Shown here: positions 27,721-36,656 of the stretch, piece by piece
Layout: the number at the start of each line of letters is the position of its first letter
Numbering within the stretch: position 1 is the first letter of the stretch
Translations under genes and position numbers: made by a program
Notes under the pieces: model-generated
What the model was told of the DNA's origin: nothing
What the model saw: only the letters and a program-made list of their open reading frames with translations
Database searches by the model: none
Assembly (NCBI RefSeq): GCF_000276805.1
Contig: NZ_AKXQ01000004.1
Location: forward strand, 186,001-250,000
Direction of reading: 5' to 3'
Length of the DNA stretch: 64,000 nt
From: Moritella dasanensis ArB 0140
GTDB lineage: Bacteria; Pseudomonadota; Gammaproteobacteria; Enterobacterales; Moritellaceae

Positions 27721-29184
27721 ATGACAACTCAAACACAACGCATTCAAGCAGAAAGCTCACTTTATATTGGCGGCGAATGGCAAGCAGGTGTTAGCACTGT
27801 CGCTAACATTAACCCGTCAGATATCAGCCAAAACCTGGGTAATTTTGCACAAGCAAGTACGGCGCAAGTACATCAGGCTATTTCGGCGGCAAAACATGCT
27901 CAACCAACATGGGAAAAGACCCCACTAGAACAAAAACAAGCGGTACTACAAGGTATCGGTGATGAGCTGATTGCACGTTGTGATGAACTGGGTCGCTTAC
28001 TATCAAGTGAAGAAGGTAAACCATTCCTAGAAGGCCGTGGTGAAATTTATCGTGCGGGTCAATTCTTCCAGTACTTTGCAGCTGAGGTATTACGCCAAAT
28101 CGGTGATAGCGCAGCGTCAGTAAGACCTGGTGTGACCGTTGAAGTAACGCGTGAAGCTGTGGGTGTTGTCGCTATTATTTCACCGTGGAACTTCCCAACG
28201 GCAACGGCGGCGTGGAAGATCGCCCCAGCATTAGCCTTTGGTAACAGTGTTATTTGGAAACCGGCCAACCTAACGCCAGCCAGTGCTGTGGCATTAACAG
28301 AAATCATTCATCGCCAAGGTTTACCAGCAGGTACGTTTAACCTGGTACTGGGTAGCGGTTCTGAAGTCGGTAATGTATTAATTAATTCAACGGAAGTGAA
28401 CGGCGTAAGCTTTACCGGTTCTGTTGATACTGGTCGTAAAATTGCCGCTGCAACAGCACCTAACTTTGTGCGTTGCCAGTTAGAAATGGGCAGTAAAAAC
28501 GCCTTGATTGTTGCTGATGATGCCGACATTAATATTGCTGTTGAAGCGACTATTGCCGGTTCATTCTCGGGCGCAGGTCAAAAATGTACAGCGTCTTCTC
28601 GTCTTGTGGTGATGGATGGTATTCACGATGCGTACGTAGAGGCGTTAATTAAGCGCATGAGTCAACTGAAAGTGGGTCATGCACTTGAAGACGGCGTATT
28701 TATGGGGCCTGTTGTTGATGGCAAGCAATTAGACGCTAACCTCGCTTGGATTGATACAGCACGTCAAAGTGGCGGCGAACTGGCCTTTGGTGGTGAACGT
28801 TTAAGCATGGAACATGAAGGTTTTTACATGTCGCCTACACTGTTTATTAATACTAAAAATGATTGGTCGGTGAATCAAGAAGAAGTATTTGCGCCGATGG
28901 CGAGTGTGATCCGTGTTGCTGATTTAGAAGAAGCGATTGCGACAACAAACGATACCCGCTTTGGTTTAACCAGCGGCATTATCACCCAAAGTCTACGTAC
29001 GAGTACGCTGTTTAAACAGCAAGCGCAAACCGGTTGTGTGATGGTTAACTTACCGACTGCTGGCACGGATTACCATGTGCCGTTTGGTGGCCGTAAAGAG
29101 TCAAGCTTTGGTCCGCGTGAGCAAGGCCAATACGCAAAAGAATTCTATACAGTGGTAAAGACTGCTTATCAACGTGCTTATTAA
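27721..29184 (+). CDS. NAD(P)-dependent aldehyde dehydrogenase (semialdehyde dehydrogenase-like)
   Basis: 487 residues with a full ALDH fold: IISPWNFPTATAAWKIAPAL, GSVDTGRKIA, the general-base Glu in LEMGSKN (about 254) and the catalytic Cys in GAGQKCTASSR (about 288). The EMGSKN version of the motif is what I associate with alpha-ketoglutaric-semialdehyde dehydrogenase-like members, as opposed to ELGGKNP in most others. It should oxidise an aldehyde formed in the pathway. A strong AAGGAAA site precedes the ATG. The substrate is inferred only as a small semialdehyde. Confidence 0.88.
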   Translation: MTTQTQRIQAESSLYIGGEWQAGVSTVANINPSDISQNLGNFAQASTAQVHQAISAAKHAQPTWEKTPLEQKQAVLQGIGDELIARCDELGRLLSSEEGKPFLEGRGEIYRAGQFFQYFAAEVLRQIGDSAASVRPGVTVEVTREAVGVVAIISPWNFPTATAAWKIAPALAFGNSVIWKPANLTPASAVALTEIIHRQGLPAGTFNLVLGSGSEVGNVLINSTEVNGVSFTGSVDTGRKIAAATAPNFVRCQLEMGSKNALIVADDADINIAVEATIAGSFSGAGQKCTASSRLVVMDGIHDAYVEALIKRMSQLKVGHALEDGVFMGPVVDGKQLDANLAWIDTARQSGGELAFGGERLSMEHEGFYMSPTLFINTKNDWSVNQEEVFAPMASVIRVADLEEAIATTNDTRFGLTSGIITQSLRTSTLFKQQAQTGCVMVNLPTAGTDYHVPFGGRKESSFGPREQGQYAKEFYTVVKTAYQRAY

Positions 29185-29254
29185 GATTGGTTGAAAGCGG
29201 TATTGAAAGCATAGCCAAGTTAATAAAATTCAGATGAATAATGAAGGAGTCGGT

Positions 29255-30244
29255 ATGTATAGCCAAAGGATTGTGATTGACGGATTGCAGTATTGCAATT
29301 GGGATCGAGAATACTTCCAAACATTAAAAAACAGTGGCATTACAGCTGTTCACGCCACGATTGTCTATCACGAGACTGCGCGTGAAACGTTAAGCCGTTT
29401 TGCTGAATGGAATTTAAGGTTTGAACAAAATGCCGACTTGATTATGCCTATCCACTCTGTTGCGGATATCGAGAAAGCCAAGGCGTTAGGCAAAGTGGGC
29501 ATTTTCTTTGGCGCGCAAAACTGTTCATCGATTGATGATGAAATCGGTTTGATTGAAGTAATGCGTCAACAAGGTCTGCTTATTATGCAATTGACTTATA
29601 ACAACCAAAGCTTACTGGCGACTGGGTGTTATGAGAAAAATGATAATGGTATTACTCGTTTTGGTAAGCAAGCGATTGCAGAGATGAACCGCGTTGGCAT
29701 GATCATCGATATGTCACACAGTGCAGAGCGATCTACACTTGAAGCGATTGACCTTTCGTCACGTCCAATTTGTATCAGTCATGCCAACCCGACGTTTGCG
29801 TTTGAAGCACTGCGTAACAAGTCGGATACGGTGATCAAATCGTTAGCAGCGCGTGGCGGGTTATTGGGATTTAGTTTGTACCCATTTCACCTACCCAATG
29901 GTAGCCAGTGCACTTTGGATGATTTTTGCCAGATGGTCGCGAAAACGGCCGACATGGTGGGCATTGATCATCTTGGTATTGGTAGTGATCTGTGTCTAAA
30001 CCAACCGCAAGCGGTATTGGAATGGATGCGTAATGGACGTTGGTCTAAAGCCATGGATTATGGTGAAGGTTCGGCAAGTAATTCAGGATGGCCTGATTCA
30101 TTGCCTTGGTTCTGCGGTAGCGCAGGCATGGAGAATATATATAACGGATTAATGCGCTACGGATTTTCTGAATCTGAAGCGGGGCAAGTATTAGGCGAGA
30201 ATTGGTTTAACTTTTTAAAGCAAGGATTAGAGCCTATTTCGTAA
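29255..30244 (+). CDS. M19 dipeptidase-like protein lacking canonical metal ligands
   Basis: 329 residues from the ATG at 29255 (AAGGAG 5 nt upstream); an earlier ATG at 29234 has no such site. The fold and late motifs match renal dipeptidase: DMSHSAERS, ISHANPTF, and GIGSDLC. The N-terminal HxD motif, normally DGHxD, is here IDGLQYC, and the EGG motif is replaced by GAQNCSS. The zinc-binding His, Asp and Glu are therefore missing. From memory, the Pseudomonas aeruginosa PA5396 type, encoded beside dimethylglycine catabolism genes, has the same IDGL...W start. Peptidase activity is doubtful, and a different role in betaine-type metabolism is plausible. Confidence 0.8.
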   Translation: MYSQRIVIDGLQYCNWDREYFQTLKNSGITAVHATIVYHETARETLSRFAEWNLRFEQNADLIMPIHSVADIEKAKALGKVGIFFGAQNCSSIDDEIGLIEVMRQQGLLIMQLTYNNQSLLATGCYEKNDNGITRFGKQAIAEMNRVGMIIDMSHSAERSTLEAIDLSSRPICISHANPTFAFEALRNKSDTVIKSLAARGGLLGFSLYPFHLPNGSQCTLDDFCQMVAKTADMVGIDHLGIGSDLCLNQPQAVLEWMRNGRWSKAMDYGEGSASNSGWPDSLPWFCGSAGMENIYNGLMRYGFSESEAGQVLGENWFNFLKQGLEPIS

Positions 30245-30262
30245 GTCGTTACGACACATAGA

Positions 30263-30339
30263 ACGTCAGCCCACCCTTAATCGACAGGGCTGGCGTAAAC
30301 ACACCTTTGCAGTTGCAAAGCATACCTCTGGAGTCAGAG
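30263..30339 (+). promoter_or_regulatory. three consecutive hairpins before the BCCT gene
   Basis: ACGTCAGCCC (30263-30272) pairs with GGGCTGGCGT (30287-30296). CTTTGCA and TGCAAAG (30305-30320) form a perfect hairpin. CTCTG and CAGAG (30326-30339) enclose GAGT, so the GGAG ribosome-binding site sits at a stem-loop edge immediately before the ATG. They may set relative expression within the operon. Confidence 0.5.
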
Positions 30340-30340
30340 C

Positions 30341-31951
30341 ATGTCAGATTTAACCAAAAGCGCGAAAGCGGCGAGCTTAAACAGTGATGGTAGTAATACC
30401 TCAAGCTCATCAAGTGATAGCGCAGTAAGTGAGAATAAGTCTACAGCGGATAAATTGGGTTTTAGTAACCCAGCCTTTTGGTACAGCGGTAGTTTTCTTG
30501 CCGCATTTGTACTATTAGCGTTATTCGATGAAGCCTTATTGTCTAGCCTTGTGAATAGCGGGTTCTTGTGGGCTGTAAAAGTCTTTGGCCCCTATTGGCA
30601 AGTTTTGTTGTTATTAACTTTTTTGATTGGTATTTGTTTAGCCGCTGGTCGTACGGGGAAAGTTATTTTAGGCGCGCTTCCAGAGCCTGAAATGGATGGT
30701 TTCCGTTGGATGGCTATTATCTTTTGTACTCTACTTGCAGGTGGTGGTGTGTTTTGGGCTGCGGCAGAGCCTATTGCGCATTTTGTGAGTCCACCGCCTT
30801 TGTATGGTGCACAAGATAATATTCAGCAACAGGCTGTTAATGCCTTGTCACAATCATTCATGCACTGGGGTTTTCTGGCTTGGGCGATTGTCGGTAGCTT
30901 GACGTCTATCGTGGTAATGCATTTGCACTACGATAAAGGCTTACCGCTTAAACCGCGTATTTTGCTTTACCCTGTTTTTGGTGACCGCGTACTCACTGGC
31001 CACACTGGCGCCTTGATTGATGCGTGTTGTATCGTTGCGGTTGCTGCTGGCACCATTGGTCCGATTGGTTTCCTTGGTTTGCAGGTGAGTTATGCTCTCA
31101 ACTTCTTGTTTGAGATCCCTAATGGTTTTACTACACAGCTTATTATTATCTTATTTGCGATTGCATTATATACGCTCTCAGCGCTAAGTGGTTTGAATCG
31201 TGGTATGCAAATGCTCAGTCGCTACAACGTCATTCTGGCTTGTGTGTTGATGGTTTACATTCTTATTTTTGGTCCAACTAACTTTATCTTTAATGGTTAT
31301 ATCCAAGGTGTGGGTAGCATGGTCGATAACTTCATACCTATGGCGACATACCGTGGTGATGAAGGCTGGTTGAGCTGGTGGACGGTATTCTTCTGGGGTT
31401 GGTTCTTAGGTTATGGCCCGATGATGGCAATCTTTATCGCGCGTATTTCACGTGGTCGAACAATTCGACAACTCGTTACCACCATCAGTATTATTGCGCC
31501 GCTCACCACGTGTTTTTGGTTCACTATCGTCGGTGGTTCGGGTTTAGCGTTTGAAATAGCAGAACCGGGTTCAGTAAGCTCTGCATTTGAAGGGTTTAAT
31601 CTACCAGGTGCGCTGCTTGCGGTGACAACGCAATTACCGTTCCCTATGATCACCTCGATTTTGTTCCTGATCTTAACGACGATCTTTATCGTGACGACGG
31701 GTGACTCGATGACTTACACCATTAGTGTGGTGATTAGTGGTGACGCTGAGCCGAATGCATTTATCCGTGCTTTCTGGGGCATCATCATGGGGATTACAGC
31801 CTTGATCCTTATTTCACTTGGTTCGGGAGGTATATCTGCACTGCAATCATTCATTGTTATTACTGCAGTACCGGTTTCTCTCATCTTATTGCCATCACTT
31901 TGGAACGCGCCACAGATCGCGATGAAAATGGCGAAAGACCAAGGTTTATAG
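30341..31951 (+). CDS. BCCT-family transporter (betaine/choline/carnitine type)
   Basis: 536 residues with 12 membrane helices after a Ser-rich hydrophilic N-terminus of about 45 residues. The family signature FIARISRGRTIRQ is exact. In TM8 the usual aromatic box W-A-W-W-x-S-W is W-G-W-F-L-G-Y, and in TM4 both Trp residues remain (HWGFLAWAIV) but the usual Tyr is Val. This suggests import of a quaternary or related amine other than plain glycine betaine. It is probably co-transcribed with the catabolic genes, so it feeds the pathway rather than serving osmoprotection. Confidence 0.9.
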   Translation: MSDLTKSAKAASLNSDGSNTSSSSSDSAVSENKSTADKLGFSNPAFWYSGSFLAAFVLLALFDEALLSSLVNSGFLWAVKVFGPYWQVLLLLTFLIGICLAAGRTGKVILGALPEPEMDGFRWMAIIFCTLLAGGGVFWAAAEPIAHFVSPPPLYGAQDNIQQQAVNALSQSFMHWGFLAWAIVGSLTSIVVMHLHYDKGLPLKPRILLYPVFGDRVLTGHTGALIDACCIVAVAAGTIGPIGFLGLQVSYALNFLFEIPNGFTTQLIIILFAIALYTLSALSGLNRGMQMLSRYNVILACVLMVYILIFGPTNFIFNGYIQGVGSMVDNFIPMATYRGDEGWLSWWTVFFWGWFLGYGPMMAIFIARISRGRTIRQLVTTISIIAPLTTCFWFTIVGGSGLAFEIAEPGSVSSAFEGFNLPGALLAVTTQLPFPMITSILFLILTTIFIVTTGDSMTYTISVVISGDAEPNAFIRAFWGIIMGITALILISLGSGGISALQSFIVITAVPVSLILLPSLWNAPQIAMKMAKDQGL

Positions 31952-32084
31952 ACCTGTCTATTTATAACATGGAAGGTCGGTAACTCGGCCAGTTTATAAG
32001 TGGATAGTAACGACAAAATGTGAAGCAGGGCGGTTAGCAAGCCGCCTCATTAAAACAATTATAATTAAAATGGAAGTTAATAAT

Positions 32085-33794
32085 ATGGATGCTCGTCCTT
32101 CAACTTGCGGTGGCACTTATATGCGTGATCCTATAACCGTTATGGCGCCAGAAAGACTTGGTGCAATGCATCAGAATCGGATTAGTTTTGTACGTACGTT
32201 AATCCGTAAAATGGCACAACAAAAATGGCAAGTCACTAAGCACGACTGGCAGTTATCACCCCAAGGTTTTGGTCACGTAATTTACAAGTTGACGACGTTA
32301 AATCACGTTTATCACTTGGTTATTTTTTGTGATGAAATTGCCGATGAAGATCGTAATGATCGGGTTATCGCCGAGAAGTGGGACGTGACCTTCGCCCTTG
32401 TTTATGGTGATGTTGATGTTGAGTTGTTAGGACGCTTACGTGCCAATGTGCCGTTGCAAGAAGCAGGACGAAATCCAAATAAAGTATTGGTATTAGCCAG
32501 AGCTAACAAAAGTGTTCGCGTATTTGAACATCTTGTTTCTCACTTGGCAAAAGGCCAACAACCGAATGCCAAAGAACTTGCTGAAGTGGGTTACATTCTA
32601 CGTACCACGGCCGTTTATGGTAATGGTAAATTTGGTATTGCAGATTTTAATTGGCTTGAAACAACGGAAGATTTTAATCAGTCATTCAGTGCGCAAATGT
32701 GTGCCGTGTATATTTTGCGTGAATTCAGCTTGGATTGGGTGCATTACATCGCGAATCAGCAAGGTGGTGATAAGGCGGTCAGTTTAGATATCGACTTGCA
32801 ACGTTACCTTGGTATCGGTAATGCAACAGGTCTAGGCATGGCGCCATACTTAATCAATCATCCTTGTGTTGTTGATAAGTGGTTGTCGTCACGTGAGTCT
32901 GCGCTTACGGCTGTATTGAATACTGCGGTGACGATTAACAAACTTGAACCCTTACAACATTTATTGCAAAAAGGTCTTTGTCATTTAGATCAAATTATTA
33001 CGATAAATGCACATCAAGACGGCCTTAATACCACCGCCATAGGTGAACTGCATGATTTATTAGGTAAGTTAGAAAGCCTGCTGTTACAAAGCACAACCTG
33101 GCATGAGTTGGTTGATTACAGCGGTCAGTATAGTTTGGAAACACAAGAGATACTGCTGTCGTGTTTGATGGAGATTTATCCTGAGTTAGTCGATAGCTAT
33201 GAAACTAAGATGAATTGTGATGAAAACCTAAATCTACCGAGCGGTAAGCGTATCGAAGATTTGATTGCGGTTTTGGAAAATCGTTATCGCTGGGCCATTG
33301 ATACTGACTTTAAGCAGCCAGAAAATAACTATTGGTTTTGGTATCGTTCACAAGACAAAGAAGAACCACGTTTAGGCGTTCGCGGTGAAGAACCAGGCGA
33401 AGACCGTGAGTTGCCACTTGATATTGGTCGTCAAGCGTACCGTCTTTATCATGCATTACTGATATGTAAACCAAACATGCAATTGGCTGAATTTTTAGTG
33501 CTACATCCTCAATATCGCGCTATTTCGCGTCGTGTTTGGACGCTTGGCAATAAAGAAATGGGCGAGATCCAGATGAACGTATTGCACAAAACAGCATTGC
33601 CAATGCATTTGTTACGCTGCAAATTAGCGGTCTTTGGAGCCACTAAATTTGACCCACGTTCAGAGCGTTGGGTACGGGTTACCTTTTTTCAAGGTGCACC
33701 TTTACTTAATGAAATACACGATGGCGAATGGTTATTCCCGTTGCTACCGAGCCATTCATTAAATCAAGCAATAGCAGAAGGAGAAGCGTCATGA
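32085..33794 (+). CDS. large protein of unknown function in the BCCT cluster
   Basis: 569 residues from the ATG at 32085, which has GGAAG 7 nt upstream; an in-frame ATG at 32070 has none. No signal peptide or membrane segment is visible, so it is cytosolic. I recognise no catalytic motif or domain. Features are a YMRDPITVMAPERLGAMHQNR start, many Trp residues, and a charged EEPRLGVRGEEPGEDRELP loop near residue 440. Its stop overlaps the next start (ATGA), so it is translationally coupled to the DUF3726 protein. The two are probably functional partners. Confidence 0.75.
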   Translation: MDARPSTCGGTYMRDPITVMAPERLGAMHQNRISFVRTLIRKMAQQKWQVTKHDWQLSPQGFGHVIYKLTTLNHVYHLVIFCDEIADEDRNDRVIAEKWDVTFALVYGDVDVELLGRLRANVPLQEAGRNPNKVLVLARANKSVRVFEHLVSHLAKGQQPNAKELAEVGYILRTTAVYGNGKFGIADFNWLETTEDFNQSFSAQMCAVYILREFSLDWVHYIANQQGGDKAVSLDIDLQRYLGIGNATGLGMAPYLINHPCVVDKWLSSRESALTAVLNTAVTINKLEPLQHLLQKGLCHLDQIITINAHQDGLNTTAIGELHDLLGKLESLLLQSTTWHELVDYSGQYSLETQEILLSCLMEIYPELVDSYETKMNCDENLNLPSGKRIEDLIAVLENRYRWAIDTDFKQPENNYWFWYRSQDKEEPRLGVRGEEPGEDRELPLDIGRQAYRLYHALLICKPNMQLAEFLVLHPQYRAISRRVWTLGNKEMGEIQMNVLHKTALPMHLLRCKLAVFGATKFDPRSERWVRVTFFQGAPLLNEIHDGEWLFPLLPSHSLNQAIAEGEAS

Positions 33795-34522
33795 TTGTTT
33801 CACATAATGAATTAACAGCCGTAGTGAACAAAGCCTTTCTTGGCATGCGCCGTACCTGTGGTGAAGCTGATATTATTGCTAATATGGTTGCTGGTTTACA
33901 GATGGTGGGTTTGAATGGTATTGGTCATTTTAATAATGCAGCGCAGTTTTTAACTGCCGAGAAAGATTGCCCTGTCGATATTTTTATGACCAATGAGGGT
34001 GGCTTAGTCGTTGACTTGCATGGCTGTAGTTTGGCCTGTCACTTGCCTGTGGTGATTGACTATGCGATTGAAAAAATGGTGGGTAAAAAGCACCTGACGA
34101 TTGAATTAAAAAATTGCCACAACCGTTGGCTGGCGTATAACGAACTGGTGAAACTCGCCGCTAAAGGCTTGGCTTGTAAAGCACAATGGAATAATGGTTC
34201 GTCACCACAAAACACCCTGTATATTTTAAATCAAGGTTGTGTGTCACCCGAGTTGTTTTTATCTGATCATCTCGATTTAACGGGGCGTACATTACATGAT
34301 ATGACCATTCAATTATCAGTGAAGAATTTTGATATTGCCGGTTATTCTGCGGGTTACGAAAGACATATTAACTCTTCTGCACTTAATAGCGCGCAACGTG
34401 ATACTTGGTATGATGGTATTCTTGTTGATGATGCAGAGTGGGAAAAATTGAAGAAAACCGCAACGGCACTTTTGGTTGAAAATAGTGAGGCATCCGTTAA
34501 GGGCGCAGGGGAACTGGTTTAA
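33791..34522 (+). CDS. DUF3726-type protein
   Basis: 243 residues from the ATG at 33791, which overlaps the preceding stop by 4 nt and has AGGAG upstream. It begins MIVSHNELTAVVNKAFLGMR with HTH-like spacing, but there is no firm DNA-binding motif. I recall this pattern as DUF3726, a family without known function. Several Cys/His residues (LHGCSLACHLP, NCHNRW) could bind metal or a substrate. It is the last gene of the cluster, followed by a strong terminator. Confidence 0.75.
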   Translation: MIVSHNELTAVVNKAFLGMRRTCGEADIIANMVAGLQMVGLNGIGHFNNAAQFLTAEKDCPVDIFMTNEGGLVVDLHGCSLACHLPVVIDYAIEKMVGKKHLTIELKNCHNRWLAYNELVKLAAKGLACKAQWNNGSSPQNTLYILNQGCVSPELFLSDHLDLTGRTLHDMTIQLSVKNFDIAGYSAGYERHINSSALNSAQRDTWYDGILVDDAEWEKLKKTATALLVENSEASVKGAGELV

Positions 34523-34535
34523 ACTTGCGAAACAC

Positions 34536-34578
34536 CAACTAAAAACGAGCAAGTTTATCCTCGCTCGTTTTTTAGTTG
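34536..34578 (+). terminator. terminator of the BCCT catabolic cluster
   Basis: CAACTAAAAACGAGC at 34536-34550 pairs with GCTCGTTTTTTAGTTG at 34563-34578 around a 12-nt loop. The T-run is inside the right arm. Confidence 0.85.
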
Positions 34579-34656
34579 TTAGAAGTAGTGGCCAGAAGTA
34601 GTTGTCAGAGTCGCTGACGTAATGAATTAATAAGATTCGTTACCATAAGGTGCGGT

Positions 34657-36567
34657 CTATTGGCATCGCCTAGGTAACTGATGCACTTCAACACTCGGCG
34701 ATAACTGCTTATAAATATTCAGTATATCCATTAAGCAATGGTCAAACGAGGCTATTACGCTAGGATCAAACTTGCTACCTGAGAATTCTCGAATTTTATT
34801 AATGGCGATCTCAATTGGGATCGCATTTTTGTAACAACGAGGGTGAACCATGGTATCAAAGGTATCAACAACGGCGACAATACGCGCTGACAATGGAATG
34901 TCATGATATTGCAGTTGGTGAGGGTAACCACTACCATCCCAGTGCTCGTGTAAGGTCAGGGCTATATCATGCGCGAGTTTAAGGGTTGCAGATTCCGCAT
35001 CTTGTAAGATCTTGGCTCCGATCACTGGCGCTGTTTTCATCATTTTCCATTCTTGTATCGTCAAGGCTGCCGGTTTTGATAAAATCTGTTCCGGAATACC
35101 TATCTTACCTAAATCATGTAATTTTGCTGCGGCACGCAACTCTTTTGCTTTGTCTTTTGACATGCCCATGTCTAAACCAATTAATTCACAATATCGAGAA
35201 ACTCGGCGGATGTGGTTTGGCGATGAATCATTCTTATATTCGGCCGCTAGCCCAAGTCGCGTAATGGTTTCGGTATTGGTTTTCTCTAACATTAAGTGGA
35301 GTTGTTCATTTTCTTTACGCGATGCAATCAAACTATCGATCATATTGTTGAAGGCGTATTGCGTTTGCTGCAGCTCTACAAACGTCGATTCAGCGATATT
35401 GGTTTTAATGAATTGACCACAACGGATACTCTCTGCAATCAGTTTTATTTTTCGCAATGAATCGGTAATGTGATTAATAAAAAAGAACGAGGTGAGACAA
35501 GCGATAATACTGATCACCAAGCCAAATAGAATATTCAATTTTTGGTTATCAATGAGCTCACTGAGGAAAAAATCCTCTGGCATATAAATAGCGATGATCC
35601 ACGGCCATTTATGATGGGTGAATTGTTTAAACAAACCATGGTATTTATTGTTATCGTAGCTAAACGTAACCGCAGTAGCTGTACTACCTGTTGAGAATAG
35701 TTGAGTTTCGTCCTGCAGCGCTTGCCAAGCGGTTAAAGCGATAGGGTTGTTAATTTCATTGATACGTGGAAAGCGTAAACTTTCACTGGCGGTATCTTGA
35801 ATGATTTTTTGGTCAGGGTAGGCGATTATTTCGCCAAGCCGGTTAGTGACAAAGGCAGTGCTGTGTTCACCGAGATCCAGGTTATCGAAAAATGATGAAA
35901 TAGTGGCTAAGGACACATCGACGCCAACCACACCGATTAACTGCTTATCTTTGTCATAAACAGGCATTGAACTGGTGATACCGGGTTTACGTGAAGAAAA
36001 GAATACATAGGGATCGGTCCAGGATAAGGCGGCGTTATCGAGTGCTTTATTAAACCAAATGCGGTCTCGTGGATCGTAAGATTCTTTGGCTATCTGTTTG
36101 ACTGAAAGTTGTGCGAAATTGTTGTCATGGGTGAACAGCTGTGATGATGTTAATACATCCTGATCATCGAATATGATGAACTTGCGTGAAAACAATGGGT
36201 CTTTGAAACCTTGCTCGCGTTGTACATGCACAAAAGTACCGCTGGTATTGGCAAAGTAAATGCCGGATATATGTGGTGATTGTTTTAACTGCTGAAAAAA
36301 ATATAAACTCAGATCTTCGGGGCGATTAATGGATAACACATCAGCGCTTAATAATTCACTACTTAATAATGTGGTTGCTTCTGCGGTATCAAGAAAACGC
36401 TTTGAATTGTTAATGATGTTATCTGCATAATCAATCATTAACTTGTGCGCATGGGCATTAAAGGAACGCTGGTTCGAGATGTAACTCGATACTAACAGTG
36501 TGGTTAATGTGACAAATTGCAGTAAAATAACACCGCTAAGAAGCGCTTTTTTTATGGTGATACGCAC
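34657..36567 (-). CDS. Cache-domain HD-GYP protein, probable cyclic-di-GMP phosphodiesterase
   Basis: 636 residues from the GTG at 36567 (AAGGA 9 nt upstream). An in-frame ATG at 36642 adds 25 residues unlike a leader. TM1 (about 10-30), a periplasmic double-Cache domain of about 300 residues, TM2 (about 345-365) and a HAMP-like linker lead to an HD-GYP domain with HDLGKIGIP and HWDGSGYP both intact. It should hydrolyse cyclic-di-GMP in response to an external ligand. It is monocistronic in front of dusC. Confidence 0.88.
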   Translation of the reverse strand: MRITIKKALLSGVILLQFVTLTTLLVSSYISNQRSFNAHAHKLMIDYADNIINNSKRFLDTAEATTLLSSELLSADVLSINRPEDLSLYFFQQLKQSPHISGIYFANTSGTFVHVQREQGFKDPLFSRKFIIFDDQDVLTSSQLFTHDNNFAQLSVKQIAKESYDPRDRIWFNKALDNAALSWTDPYVFFSSRKPGITSSMPVYDKDKQLIGVVGVDVSLATISSFFDNLDLGEHSTAFVTNRLGEIIAYPDQKIIQDTASESLRFPRINEINNPIALTAWQALQDETQLFSTGSTATAVTFSYDNNKYHGLFKQFTHHKWPWIIAIYMPEDFFLSELIDNQKLNILFGLVISIIACLTSFFFINHITDSLRKIKLIAESIRCGQFIKTNIAESTFVELQQTQYAFNNMIDSLIASRKENEQLHLMLEKTNTETITRLGLAAEYKNDSSPNHIRRVSRYCELIGLDMGMSKDKAKELRAAAKLHDLGKIGIPEQILSKPAALTIQEWKMMKTAPVIGAKILQDAESATLKLAHDIALTLHEHWDGSGYPHQLQYHDIPLSARIVAVVDTFDTMVHPRCYKNAIPIEIAINKIREFSGSKFDPSVIASFDHCLMDILNIYKQLSPSVEVHQLPRRCQ

Positions 36568-36656
36568 GGTAATTCGTCCTTGAATTATGCATAAGAGCTT
36601 GAATTGAAGGCTATTATTAACACCGAAGCTTAATAGAGTCAAGTAAGCTTAAAGGC

